From the NCBI GenBank assembly GCA_039908285.1, contig JAMOBE010000028.1:1-38585 (forward strand): a DNA stretch of 38,585 bases, read 5' to 3'. The notes under the pieces are model-generated. The model had not been told where the DNA came from and searched no databases. It worked only from the letters and a program-made list of their open reading frames with translations. Both the position numbers and the translations under genes were made by a program. The stretch's first letter is position 1, and each line of letters starts with the position of its first letter. This stretch comes from JAMOBE01 sp039908285. GTDB lineage: Bacteria; Pseudomonadota; Alphaproteobacteria; Rhodospirillales; Rhodospirillaceae. Below, piece by piece: positions 15,288 through 23,282 of this stretch.

Positions 15288-16781
15288 GTGAGCCAGCAGG
15301 TCATTTCCCTCGACGCCATATTGTCCGCCCGCGCCCTGGCGGACACCCGGACACGGCCCGGTACCAGCGGCGGCTGCACGGCCAGGGCCTGCGGTTCCCC
15401 GTCCACGGCGGGAGACATGGCGCCCGATGTGTGGGCCAGGGTCAAGGACCACCCCTGCTACAGCGAGGAGGCGCATCATTACTTCGCCAGGATGCATGTC
15501 GCGGTGGCGCCAGCCTGCAACATCCAGTGCAACTACTGCAATCGCAAGTACGACTGCGCCAATGAGAGCCGCCCGGGTGTGGTCTCGGAACGGCTGGAAC
15601 CCGGGCAGGCCCTGCGCAAGGTGCTGGCGGTGGCGGCCAGGGTGCCGCAGCTCTCCGTCGTCGGCATCGCCGGGCCGGGGGATGCCCTGCACGATTTCCG
15701 CCGGACATTCGAGACCTTTCGCCTGATCGCCAAGGTACTGCCCGACGTCAAGATGTGCCTGTCCACCAATGGCCTGGCCTTGCCCGACCACGTGGACGCC
15801 ATCCTTGATCTGAACATCGACCACGTCACCATCACCATCAACATGGTCGATCCCGCCATCGGCGAGCGCATCTACCCCTGGATATTCTTCCGGCATCGCC
15901 GCTGGACCGGCCGCGATGCCGCGACCATCCTGCACGAGCGCCAGATGGAAGGGCTGGAGCGCCTGACCGCCGCCGGGGTGCTGGTCAAGGTCAACTCGGT
16001 AATGATCCCTGGCATCAACGATCATCACCTGAAGGAGGTGAACGACGCCATCCGTGCCCGGGGTGCGTTTCTGCACAACGTCATGCCGCTGATTTCCGAT
16101 CCGGCCCATGGCACCCGCTTTGGCCTGGCCGGACAGCGCGGTCCGACCCCGGCCGAGCTGTCCGCCGTGCAAGACCAACTGGCCGGCGGAGCCAACCTGA
16201 TGCGCCACTGCCGCCAATGCCGGGCCGATGCGGTCGGGCTTCTCGGCGAGGATCGGGGCGCGGAGTTCACCCTGGGTCAGCTTCCCGTAGCCGCCGTCCC
16301 CGATCCAGCCCAGCGGGCCGCCTACCGGTCGGTGGTGGAGGAGGAGCGGGAGGAACGCCGACGAGCGGCCCAGACCACCGCCTCGGCCCTGGCCAGGGGC
16401 GCGGACGCGCCGCCGATGCTGGTCGCGGTGTGCACCCGGGGCGGCGGCCGCATCAACCAGCACTTCGGCCATGCGCGCGAATTCCAGGTGTTCGAGGTGG
16501 ACCGTCGTGGCGTTCGCTTCGTCGGCCACCGCCGCGCCGACAACTATTGCCAGGGCGGGTACGGCGACGATCCGGCGCTTGACGGCATCGTCGCCGCACT
16601 GACCGGCATCACGGTCGTGCTGGCGGCTCAGATTGGCGCCTGCCCCAGGGCGGAGCTGGCCAGGGCCGGCATCCGCGTGCTGGACGACTACGCCTTCGAG
16701 CACATCGAGCCGTCGGTTGGCGCGGTGTTCGCCGCCGAGCACGACGCCGCGCACGCCGCCGCGCGGGCCGCTTCGGCCTGA
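15288..16781 (+). CDS. nifB: NifB, radical SAM FeMo-co core synthase with NifX-like domain
   Basis: 497 residues. Builds NifB-co, the 8Fe-9S-C core of FeMo-co, using S-adenosylmethionine. The radical SAM motif CNIQCNYC has its cysteines at 77, 81 and 84, followed by NRKYDCANESRPGVVS. VKVNSVMIPGINDHH and HCRQCRADAVGLLGEDRG are further family markers. From about 378 a NifX-like domain starts (LVAVCTRGGGRINQHFGHAR), giving the two-domain form usual in proteobacteria. GTG 15288 is chosen: AGGGAGG stands 8 bases upstream and the sigma-54 start rules out earlier codons. A Glu/Arg-rich linker joins the domains. Heads nifB-fdxN-nifZ-nifT-SIR2-like. Confidence 0.96.
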   Translation: MSQQVISLDAILSARALADTRTRPGTSGGCTARACGSPSTAGDMAPDVWARVKDHPCYSEEAHHYFARMHVAVAPACNIQCNYCNRKYDCANESRPGVVSERLEPGQALRKVLAVAARVPQLSVVGIAGPGDALHDFRRTFETFRLIAKVLPDVKMCLSTNGLALPDHVDAILDLNIDHVTITINMVDPAIGERIYPWIFFRHRRWTGRDAATILHERQMEGLERLTAAGVLVKVNSVMIPGINDHHLKEVNDAIRARGAFLHNVMPLISDPAHGTRFGLAGQRGPTPAELSAVQDQLAGGANLMRHCRQCRADAVGLLGEDRGAEFTLGQLPVAAVPDPAQRAAYRSVVEEEREERRRAAQTTASALARGADAPPMLVAVCTRGGGRINQHFGHAREFQVFEVDRRGVRFVGHRRADNYCQGGYGDDPALDGIVAALTGITVVLAAQIGACPRAELARAGIRVLDDYAFEHIEPSVGAVFAAEHDAAHAAARAASA

Positions 16782-16798
16782 ACAGGGGAGACTCCATC

Positions 16799-16993
16799 AT
16801 GGCCTATACCATCGTCGCATCCCAATGCACCGCCTGCGGCGCCTGCGAGTTCGAATGTCCCAACAAGGCCATCCGGATGAAGGACGACGTCTACGTCATC
16901 AACCCGAAGAAATGCACCGAGTGCGAGGGGGCCTTCGACACCGCCCAATGCGCCGCCATCTGTCCGATTGACGGCACCTGTATTCCGGCCTGA
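16799..16993 (+). CDS. fdxN: 2[4Fe-4S] ferredoxin FdxN
   Basis: 64 residues. Cysteine clusters CTACGACEFECP and CTECEGAFDTAQCAAICP (the second with the long loop typical of nif ferredoxins) bind two [4Fe-4S] centres. FdxN-type ferredoxins next to nifB supply electrons to NifB or nitrogenase. GGGGAG precedes the ATG; 17 bases after nifB. Confidence 0.95.
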   Translation: MAYTIVASQCTACGACEFECPNKAIRMKDDVYVINPKKCTECEGAFDTAQCAAICPIDGTCIPA

Positions 16994-17005
16994 AGGAAAC
17001 CGGCC

Positions 17006-17284
17006 ATGCGCGAACCCGAAATCGAAATCCATGCCGACCCTTCCTTCGCCTTCGGCCAGAAGGTGCGGTCGCGGCGCAACGTCAGGAATGACGGCACTTT
17101 CATGGGCCGGGAGGTGGGCGAGCGGCTGGTGGACAAGGGCGAGATCGGCTACGTGCGCGACATCGGCACCTTTCTCCAGCGCTATTACATCTATGCGGTT
17201 GAATTCGTGACCAGCGGTCTGGTGGTCGGCATGCGCGCCCGCGAGCTGGAACCGGTGATGGACGCTGGCCAGGGGGAATCATGA
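17006..17284 (+). CDS. nifZ: NifZ, nitrogenase P-cluster maturation protein
   Basis: 92 residues. NifZ assists formation of the second P-cluster in the MoFe protein. The SH3-like core is recognisable in FAFGQKVRSRRNVRNDGTF, KGEIGYVRDIGTFLQRYYIYAVEFV and MRARELE. AAGGAAA lies ahead of the ATG. The C terminus is short (ends soon after ELEPVMDAG), as in many alphaproteobacteria. Confidence 0.94.
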   Translation: MREPEIEIHADPSFAFGQKVRSRRNVRNDGTFMGREVGERLVDKGEIGYVRDIGTFLQRYYIYAVEFVTSGLVVGMRARELEPVMDAGQGES

Positions 17285-17285
17285 C

Positions 17286-17498
17286 ATGAAGGTGATGATC
17301 CGCAGGATCGGCGAAGCCTATTCAGCCTATTTGCCGAAAAAGGATCTGGAGGAACCCATCGTCGAGCGGGAGAAACCGACCCTGTGGGGCGGCTGGGTTC
17401 TGCTGGCCAACGGCTGGCGGCTGGAGTTGCCGGAGATGGCCGACGACACCCGGCTGCCCATCACCGTCAACGCCAGGAAAAGCGGAGGCGGGGAATGA
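17286..17498 (+). CDS. nifT: NifT/FixU family protein
   Basis: 70 residues, single small beta-rich domain of the NifT/FixU family: MKVMIRRIGEAYSAYLPKKD, then KPTLWGGWVLLANGWRLELP. Function is not known, and knockouts in other species have little effect. It begins one base after the nifZ stop and overlaps the next gene by 4 bases (ATGA). Confidence 0.93.
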   Translation: MKVMIRRIGEAYSAYLPKKDLEEPIVEREKPTLWGGWVLLANGWRLELPEMADDTRLPITVNARKSGGGE

Positions 17499-18316
17499 CC
17501 GCGATGGGCGCCCGCCTCGCCGACATCGCGCGGGGCATCACCGACGGCTCGCTGATTCCCTATCTGGGGCCGGGGCTGCTGGGGATGGTCGAGGGCGGTT
17601 CCCCGGTGCCGGACTCGACGCGGGCTCTGGCCCAGGTCCTGTCCGGGCGGGTGCCGGTTCCCGGCCGCATCCGCACCAACGTCTGGGCCGCCGCCCAGTA
17701 CATCGAAAGCCGGCGCCACCGGGTCACCCTGGATCGGCTGATGGCCGATGCCTTTCGCCCGGTGCCGGCGCCGACGCCTCTGCACCGCTGGCTGGCCACC
17801 CTGCCCGGTCTTCGGCTCGTGGTCGACACCTGGTACGACGCCACCCTGACCACGGCCCTGAGCACACGCCGCGACTGGGGGCTTGTTCAGGGCGCCAACC
17901 GTGTGCGCATCGGCCGCGCGGAGTGGGTCCGCTACTTCGCCGCCGACGGCTCGGAGGTCGCGACCGATGCGGTCGGCGGCTGGGACCTGGTGGTCTACAA
18001 GCCCCACGGCGGCGCTTGGCCGGCCGGGGATGTGCTGATCTCGGACTCCGATTACGTCGAGGCCTTGACCGAACTCGACATTCAGTCGCCGATCCCCGCC
18101 GTGGTCCAGGACGTGCGGACCGATCGCGGTTTCGTGTTTCTCGGATGCCGGTTCCACGACCAGATCCTGCGGGGCTACGCCCGCCAGATCATGAAGCGTT
18201 CGGCTGGTCCCCATTTTGCCCTGTTGCCCTCCGACCTCACCGCCAACGAGCGCCGCTTCCTTGACGAGCAGGGCATCGAGCCTCTGTTCGTCGGCCTGGA
18301 CGATCTGCCAACCTGA
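17495..18316 (+). CDS. SIR2-like (SIR2_2 type) protein in the nifB operon
   Basis: 273 residues. The order of motifs follows SIR2-like NAD-binding proteins: LIPYLGPGLL at 20-29 where the family has GAG-x-S, VVDTWYDATL at 109-118 where it has TTN-Y-D, YKPHGG at 168-173 with the catalytic-type His-Gly, SDSDYVEAL at 183-191, and FVFLGCRFHDQILRGY at 213-228, the typical C-terminal strand and helix. The first Ala and the catalytic Asn appear replaced by Pro and Trp, so classical NAD hydrolysis is doubtful. Start ATG overlaps the nifT stop (ATGA), hence co-expressed with nifB under NifA. Related SIR2-like genes are, to my knowledge, found downstream of nifT in other Rhodospirillales. The role is unknown; NAD binding linked to DraT/DraG is speculation. 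Confidence 0.8.
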   Translation: MTAMGARLADIARGITDGSLIPYLGPGLLGMVEGGSPVPDSTRALAQVLSGRVPVPGRIRTNVWAAAQYIESRRHRVTLDRLMADAFRPVPAPTPLHRWLATLPGLRLVVDTWYDATLTTALSTRRDWGLVQGANRVRIGRAEWVRYFAADGSEVATDAVGGWDLVVYKPHGGAWPAGDVLISDSDYVEALTELDIQSPIPAVVQDVRTDRGFVFLGCRFHDQILRGYARQIMKRSAGPHFALLPSDLTANERRFLDEQGIEPLFVGLDDLPT

Positions 18317-18319
18317 GTA

Positions 18320-18355
18320 CCCCGGATCCCCATCTATTCTCGATCGGGTCCGGGG
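18320..18355. terminator. Hairpin between convergent operons
   Basis: CCCCGGA (18320-18326) pairs with TCCGGGG (18349-18355) across a 22-base loop, with further partial pairing outside. It sits in the 57-base gap between the SIR2-like gene and the convergent ferredoxin gene. No T-run, so terminator activity is uncertain. Confidence 0.4.
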
Positions 18356-18373
18356 ACTCGCGTCTTGGACGCC

Positions 18374-18757
18374 CTACCGGCGCAGGTCGATCTCCACTCC
18401 CGGTTCGCCGCTGAACTCGATCAGGATGTCCTCGTCGCGAACGATGTACTGGCAGGCCAGTCGATAGCGCGGCGGGATATGACTGTTCTCGGCGGCGGCC
18501 AGTTCGGCCTTGGTCAGCTTGCCGTTGACCGAGAGGGTGAGCTTCTCGCGCTCGGTCAGCGCCACGGCCATGGGAGGCTTGTCGCCCAGGGTGGTGACCT
18601 TGATCAGGCAGGACCCGCATTCACCATCCTGGCACTGGCAGGGAATGGGGATGTCGTGGGCCTTGGCGAGGGTAAGTACGGTGTGGGTATCACCGGCAGC
18701 GGCATAGACGGTGACGTTCCTGGGCAAAGTGGTGCCGGAAAAGGTGACATTGGCCAT
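18374..18757 (-). CDS. 2Fe-2S plant-type ferredoxin of the dra operon
   Basis: 127 residues. The ligand pattern C-x4-C-x2-C (CQDGECGSC) with a distant fourth cysteine in RLACQYIV marks a [2Fe-2S] ferredoxin. About 40 residues lie between third and fourth cysteines (KVTTLGDKPPMAVALTERE), more than in most plant-type forms. Begins 3 bases after the draG stop, so it is co-transcribed with draT-draG. Could supply electrons to nitrogenase or report redox state to the ADP-ribosylation switch; both are inference. Confidence 0.9.
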   Translation of the reverse strand: MANVTFSGTTLPRNVTVYAAAGDTHTVLTLAKAHDIPIPCQCQDGECGSCLIKVTTLGDKPPMAVALTEREKLTLSVNGKLTKAELAAAENSHIPPRYRLACQYIVRDEDILIEFSGEPGVEIDLRR

Positions 18758-18760
18758 GGT

Positions 18761-19672
18761 TCACGAGCCTTTCGATTGTTGGAGGGAAATATCCCTGGCG
18801 AGGGCGAGCAACTGCTCCGTCTGCTCGCGGATCTCGCGCTCGACCGTTTTGTCGAGCTTTTTCAGCCAGGCGGAGGGAATCGCCGCCTCGCCATAGGTGG
18901 CGCCGGCCAGCATGCCGGCCAGGGCTCCGGTGGTGTCGGCATCGCCTCCCTGGTTCACCACCTGGGTGACGCAGGAGCGAAAACTGTCGGTAAGGAAATA
19001 GAAGTGCAGCACCGTCTGCACCGTATCGACGATGAAGGCCGACGACTGGCCGCGATACGGATCGAAGCGAAACGATCGGTGTCGGCCCACCAGGGAACCG
19101 GCTTCGGCGCGACACCCCCGGACTCCTCCTCCCAGCAGCAGCGCCTGGACCATGCGGCCCATGGCCAGGGTGGCGTCGTCGGACAGGGGATGATTGTGGG
19201 TGATGTGGCACTGCTCCAGGGTCCAGCGCTCGAAGGTGGAGGGGGAGCCCAGGGTGGCGAGGGCGACGGGGAGATTGCGCATGCAGGCGCCGTTGCCGGC
19301 ATCCGCCTCGCAGGGTGGCGTGGAGGTGGTGCCATGGGCGATATAGCGGCGGATGCCGCGCCGACAGGTGTTGCCCACATCGACCGGTCCGCGCCTCAGC
19401 CATGCGGCGAACTCGTCGCAGACGGCCCCGACGTCGAACCCGCGGCGGCGGATCAGCGCGCGGCCAAGGCCAAGGCTCATTTCGGTGTCGTCGGTGACCT
19501 GACCCGGCTTCAGGCGCAGCCAGCCCCCGCCCACCATGCGGCAGTGGGTTTCGTACTTCAGCTCTATCTCGCGCCGGGTCATGAACTCGACGGTGGCCCC
19601 AAGGGCATCGCCGACGGCAAGGCCAAGATAAGCCCCAAGGGCTCGTTCGCGCAGGGTCGGTCCGGTCATCAT
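18761..19672 (-). CDS. draG: Dinitrogenase reductase-activating glycohydrolase DraG
   Basis: 303 residues of the ADP-ribosylglycohydrolase family. Removes ADP-ribose from the NifH arginine and reactivates nitrogenase. Metal-site motifs are visible: GLAVGDALGATVEF near the N terminus, GQVTDDTEMSLGLGRALI, and the late NQGGDADTTGALAGMLAGA, which supply the binuclear Mn ligands. ATG 19672 is chosen because GGAGG lies 7 bases upstream and it follows the draT stop by 13 bases; the longer frame runs into draT. A second ATG directly follows. Confidence 0.95.
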   Translation of the reverse strand: MMTGPTLRERALGAYLGLAVGDALGATVEFMTRREIELKYETHCRMVGGGWLRLKPGQVTDDTEMSLGLGRALIRRRGFDVGAVCDEFAAWLRRGPVDVGNTCRRGIRRYIAHGTTSTPPCEADAGNGACMRNLPVALATLGSPSTFERWTLEQCHITHNHPLSDDATLAMGRMVQALLLGGGVRGCRAEAGSLVGRHRSFRFDPYRGQSSAFIVDTVQTVLHFYFLTDSFRSCVTQVVNQGGDADTTGALAGMLAGATYGEAAIPSAWLKKLDKTVEREIREQTEQLLALARDISLQQSKGS

Positions 19673-19685
19673 CGGGCCGCCTCCA

Positions 19686-20528
19686 TCAATAGTACCGCGC
19701 CAGGACACGGTAGTCGCCACCAACCACGAGGTATTCTCCCTCGCCCTTCAAGGGGTGATTGGGCAGCAACGTGTTGAAGAACAGGATCTTGCAGACCGGA
19801 ACGTTGGCCTCGACGATGTAATCGCCGAAGCAGTCGGCCACCTCACGATCGGAACTGAACGAGACCAGATTGTTGAGACGAACCACGACGTGATCGCGAT
19901 CAAGACGCTCCACCACCTGGTGCTCATTGAAATCGTTGACGCCACGATACAGTAGAACGGTCCTGCACCCAACCATGTGAAAACTGGCCAACGCCCACTG
20001 GCAGTACTCGAACAGGATATCGAGTTGCGACATTATTGCGTTATTATGAAAGCGGCTCGACATCTTCTCAGACACATAGGTCATCCATGCATCTGACATC
20101 AGTCGGTTGAGCGGCTGTTTGTGAAAGGTCGGGAACAGCCCAAACCGGCTTTCCACCCATCCTTTCAAGACGGCCCCCTCCGGGCCGTTGGCGTCGTAGC
20201 CCCAGCCCTTGAGGAGCCGCAGATAACTGGAACGGAAGCGATGGCCGGCGCCTCGGGTCACCCGCTCGTGCTGCTCCGGATCCAGACCGAAGAGGGCACC
20301 CATGTACATGTCGAAGGCACGTGCGGCCTCGTCGGCATCGGGTGCTTCCTTCAGCATCTCGAACAGGGAGCGATTCATCTCGCGCACGCCGGCGATGCGC
20401 AGGGGCACCGGGAACTCGTTGAAATCCGGACTGGCCAGCAGGCCGGTCGGCAGACCAACCAGATTGGTGCTGTGGCCAAGACCATCACGCGAGGCGGGAA
20501 AAGACGTCACCGGACCAAACTCCCCCAT
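19686..20528 (-). CDS. draT: NAD+--dinitrogenase-reductase ADP-ribosyltransferase DraT
   Basis: 280 residues from ATG 20528. Transfers ADP-ribose from NAD to a NifH arginine and switches nitrogenase off in response to ammonium or darkness. Family segments are HSTNLVGLPTGLLASPDFNE, RIAGVREMNRSLFEML, FPTFHKQPLNRLMSDAWMTY, and VLLYRGVNDFNEHQV. The start is uncertain: GTG 20510 has GGGGGAG nine bases upstream and would give 274 residues, close to known DraT lengths, whereas ATG 20528 has no clear site. If the candidate sigma-54 promoter at 20546-20562 is used, GTG 20510 is the better start. First gene of draT-draG-ferredoxin, divergent from nifH. Confidence 0.94.
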   Translation of the reverse strand: MGEFGPVTSFPASRDGLGHSTNLVGLPTGLLASPDFNEFPVPLRIAGVREMNRSLFEMLKEAPDADEAARAFDMYMGALFGLDPEQHERVTRGAGHRFRSSYLRLLKGWGYDANGPEGAVLKGWVESRFGLFPTFHKQPLNRLMSDAWMTYVSEKMSSRFHNNAIMSQLDILFEYCQWALASFHMVGCRTVLLYRGVNDFNEHQVVERLDRDHVVVRLNNLVSFSSDREVADCFGDYIVEANVPVCKILFFNTLLPNHPLKGEGEYLVVGGDYRVLARYY

Positions 20529-20545
20529 GGCTTGGCCAGGGACAT

Positions 20546-20562
20546 AGCAAGGGCCGTGCCTT
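20546..20562 (-). promoter_or_regulatory. Candidate sigma-54 promoter of draT
   Basis: The minus strand reads AAGGCACGGCCCTTGCT. The spacing GG-to-GC is 12 bases and all bases match the consensus except A for T before GG. Predicted start near 20536. The two NifA sites of nifH would lie about 80 and 109 bases upstream. Confidence 0.5.
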
Positions 20563-20607
20563 GAGCGGGGAATGGCGAAAAAACGGCACCCATGCCGTCG
20601 GCGCTTC

Positions 20608-20623
20608 TGTTGCGGGTCCAACA
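20608..20623. promoter_or_regulatory. NifA upstream activator site 1, nifH/draT region
   Basis: TGTTGCGGGTCCAACA fits TGT-N10-ACA with a 5-bp inverted repeat (TGTTG/CAACA). Centre about 131 bases upstream of the predicted nifH start. Confidence 0.85.
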
Positions 20624-20636
20624 ATCGCAGTCCGAA

Positions 20637-20652
20637 TGTCACCTTCGTGACA
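20637..20652. promoter_or_regulatory. NifA upstream activator site 2, nifH/draT region
   Basis: TGTCACCTTCGTGACA fits TGT-N10-ACA with a 5-bp inverted repeat (TGTCA/TGACA). It is 29 bases from site 1 and centred about 102 bases before the predicted nifH start. Confidence 0.87.
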
Positions 20653-20719
20653 GTGGCCCGTTTCTCACGTCGTCCGCCGAATCGCCGGGAAGAACAGGCG
20701 ATTCATGGTCCAGACCGCT

Positions 20720-20736
20720 CTGGCATATCGGTTGCA
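20720..20736 (+). promoter_or_regulatory. Sigma-54 (-24/-12) promoter of nifHDK
   Basis: CTGGCATATCGGTTGCA has TGGCAT and TTGC with 12 bases between GG and GC. Predicted start near 20747, leaving a leader of about 63 bases before nifH. Confidence 0.92.
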
Positions 20737-20809
20737 GTGCCTGTCGTGACGCGGCGACCGCATCGCCCTTTTCATGTGTGAGAGCCTCGCGACGACAAAG
20801 GAGTTTCCG

Positions 20810-21709
20810 ATGAACGCACCACTTCGGCAGATCGCGTTTTACGGCAAGGGGGGGATCGGCAAGTCCACCACCTCGCAGAACACCCTGGCGGCCCTGGTCG
20901 AGATGGGGCAGAAGATTCTGATCGTCGGCTGTGACCCGAAGGCCGACTCCACCCGCCTGATCCTGCACGCCAAGGCCCAGGACACCGTGCTGAACCTGGC
21001 CGCCGCCGCCGGCAGCGTCGAGGACCTGGAACTGGAGGACGTGCTGAAGGTGGGCTTCCAGGGCATCAAGTGCGTGGAGTCCGGCGGGCCGGAGCCAGGC
21101 GTCGGCTGTGCCGGTCGGGGGGTGATCACCTCCATCAATTTTCTGGAGGAAAACGGCGCCTACGAGGGCGTGGACTATGTCTCCTACGACGTGCTGGGCG
21201 ACGTGGTGTGCGGCGGCTTCGCCATGCCCATCCGCGAAAACAAGGCTCAGGAAATCTATATCGTCATGTCGGGCGAGATGATGGCGCTGTATGCCGCCAA
21301 CAACATCGCCAAGGGCATCCTGAAGTATGCTCATTCCGGTGGAGTGCGCCTTGGCGGCCTCATCTGCAACGAGCGTCAGACCGACAAGGAACTGGAGTTG
21401 TCGGAGGCGCTGGCCAAGCGACTGGGCTCGCGGCTCATTCACTTCGTGCCCCGCGACAACATCGTCCAGCACGCCGAGCTGCGTCGCATGACGGTGATCG
21501 AGTACGCTCCGGACTCCAAACAGGCCGACGAATACCGGTCCCTCGCCCAGAAGATCCACGGGAACTCCGGCAAGGGTGTGATCCCGACTCCCATCACCAT
21601 GGAAGAGCTGGAAGAGATGCTGATGGAATTCGGCATCATGAAGACCGAGGAGCAACAGCTCGCCGAGCTTGCCGCCAAGGAAACCAAGCCCATGGTTGCC
21701 CTTCACTGA
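20810..21709 (+). CDS. nifH: Nitrogenase iron protein (dinitrogenase reductase) NifH
   Basis: 299 residues. ATP-dependent electron donor to NifDK; homodimer bridged by one [4Fe-4S]. P-loop GKGGIGKST begins at residue 12. Cluster cysteines are C100 (in GVGCAGRGV) and C134 (in DVVCGGFAMP). R103, three residues after C100, is the arginine modified by DraT. IVGCDPKADSTRL and LGGLICNERQTDKE are further family marks. ATG 20810 follows AAAGGAG; a frame from 20774 has 12 extra non-family residues. Leads nifHDK with a 60-base gap to nifD. Confidence 0.99.
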   Translation: MNAPLRQIAFYGKGGIGKSTTSQNTLAALVEMGQKILIVGCDPKADSTRLILHAKAQDTVLNLAAAAGSVEDLELEDVLKVGFQGIKCVESGGPEPGVGCAGRGVITSINFLEENGAYEGVDYVSYDVLGDVVCGGFAMPIRENKAQEIYIVMSGEMMALYAANNIAKGILKYAHSGGVRLGGLICNERQTDKELELSEALAKRLGSRLIHFVPRDNIVQHAELRRMTVIEYAPDSKQADEYRSLAQKIHGNSGKGVIPTPITMEELEEMLMEFGIMKTEEQQLAELAAKETKPMVALH

Positions 21710-21769
21710 CAACCGCGCCGGTCCCGCCGCCAAGACAGGCGCGGGCCGGCACCAGGGGAGACCCAAGTC

Positions 21770-23215
21770 ATGTCCCTCGATTACACGAACGACAAGGACG
21801 CCCACCGGAAACTGATCGAGGACGTCCTGGACGCCTATCCCGACAAGGCGAAAAAGCGGCGTCAGAAGCATTTGAGCGTGGCCGAGGCCGGAAAGCCCGA
21901 CTGCGGCGTCAAGTCCAACATCAAATCCATCCCCGGCGTGATGACCATTCGCGGCTGCGCCTACGCGGGTTCGAAGGGCGTGGTGTGGGGACCGGTCAAG
22001 GACATGGTGCACATTTCGCACGGTCCGGTGGGATGCGGTCAGTATTCATGGTCGCAGCGCCGCAATTACTATGTCGGCAGCACGGGTGTTGACAGCTTTG
22101 TCACCATGCAGTTCACATCCGATTTCCAGGAACGGGACATCGTCTTTGGTGGCGACAAGAAACTCGCCAAGATCATCGACGAGATCGAGACCCTGTTCCC
22201 CTTGAACAAGGGCATCTCCATCCAGTCCGAGTGCCCCATCGGCCTGATCGGTGACGACATCGAGGCCGTGTCCCGGGCCAAGCACAAGGAAACCGGCAAG
22301 CCCATCGTTCCGGTGCGCTGTGAAGGGTTCCGGGGCGTGTCCCAATCGCTCGGCCACCACATCGCCAATGACGCCATCCGGGATTGGGTGTTCGACAAGA
22401 AGACCATCGACTTCGAGTCCACCGACTACGACATCAACATCATCGGTGACTACAACATCGGTGGCGACGCCTGGGCCTCGCGTATCCTGCTCGAGGAAAT
22501 GGGCCTCAGGGTGGTGGCAAGCTGGTCGGGCGACGCCAGCATCTCGGAACTGGAGCGGGCGCCCAAGGCCAGACTCAATCTTATCCATTGCTATCGGTCG
22601 ATGAACTACATCTGTCGGCACATGGAGGAAAAATACGGCATCCCATGGACCGAGTACAATTTCTTCGGCCCGAGCCAGATCGAGCAGTCCCTGCGCGCCA
22701 TCGCCGACCGGTTCGACGATCGTATCAAGGAGAACGCCGAGGCGGTGATCGCCCGATATCGTCCGCTTGCGGACGCGGTGATCGCAAAATATCGACCGCG
22801 CCTCGAAGGTAAATCGGTGATGCTCTATGTAGGAGGGCTGCGGCCCCGCCACGTGATGACGGCCTATGAGGATCTGGGCATGAAGATCGTCGGCACGGGC
22901 TATGAATTCGCCCACAACGACGACTATCAGCGCACGAGTCATTACGTCAAGGACGGCACCCTCATCTTCGATGACGTTACCGGCTATGAGCTGGAGAAGT
23001 TCATCGAGGGCATCCGTCCAGATCTGGTGGGCTCGGGCATCAAGGAGAAGTACCCGACCCAGAAGCTCGGCGTACCGTTCCGCCAGATGCACTCGTGGGA
23101 CTATTCCGGACCCTATCACGGCTATGACGGCTTTGCCATCTTCGCCCGCGACATGGATCTCGCCATCAACAACCCCGTGTGGAGCAAGTTCAAGGCACCG
23201 TGGAAAGCGGCCTGA
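21770..23215 (+). CDS. nifD: Nitrogenase MoFe protein alpha chain NifD
   Basis: 481 residues. Holds FeMo-co, where N2 is reduced. P-cluster cysteines are C63 (RGCAYAGSK), C89 (GPVGCGQYS) and C155 (SECPIGLIGDD). FeMo-co is held by C274 (IHCYRSMNY) and H441 (MHSWDYSGPYHG). The sequence is of the Mo type, not VnfD or AnfD: it has the full-length middle region and is partnered by a 512-residue NifK. GGGGAG precedes the ATG. Confidence 0.99.
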   Translation: MSLDYTNDKDAHRKLIEDVLDAYPDKAKKRRQKHLSVAEAGKPDCGVKSNIKSIPGVMTIRGCAYAGSKGVVWGPVKDMVHISHGPVGCGQYSWSQRRNYYVGSTGVDSFVTMQFTSDFQERDIVFGGDKKLAKIIDEIETLFPLNKGISIQSECPIGLIGDDIEAVSRAKHKETGKPIVPVRCEGFRGVSQSLGHHIANDAIRDWVFDKKTIDFESTDYDINIIGDYNIGGDAWASRILLEEMGLRVVASWSGDASISELERAPKARLNLIHCYRSMNYICRHMEEKYGIPWTEYNFFGPSQIEQSLRAIADRFDDRIKENAEAVIARYRPLADAVIAKYRPRLEGKSVMLYVGGLRPRHVMTAYEDLGMKIVGTGYEFAHNDDYQRTSHYVKDGTLIFDDVTGYELEKFIEGIRPDLVGSGIKEKYPTQKLGVPFRQMHSWDYSGPYHGYDGFAIFARDMDLAINNPVWSKFKAPWKAA

Positions 23216-23282
23216 CGCCAGTTTTTCTTTCCCTGTTTCCGCTTCTCCTGAAACCGTGCGCCTTGCCCTAGGAGTCAATGCC

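Noticed and set aside
22720..22800. Apparent internal duplication in NifD (AEAVIARYRP / DAVIAKYRP)
   Set aside because: Related paired segments are a normal part of NifD in this family and not a local event.
22902..23282. Upstream extension of nifK through the end of nifD
   Set aside because: Non-family sequence overlapping nifD; the ribosome site and family alignment fix the start at 23283.
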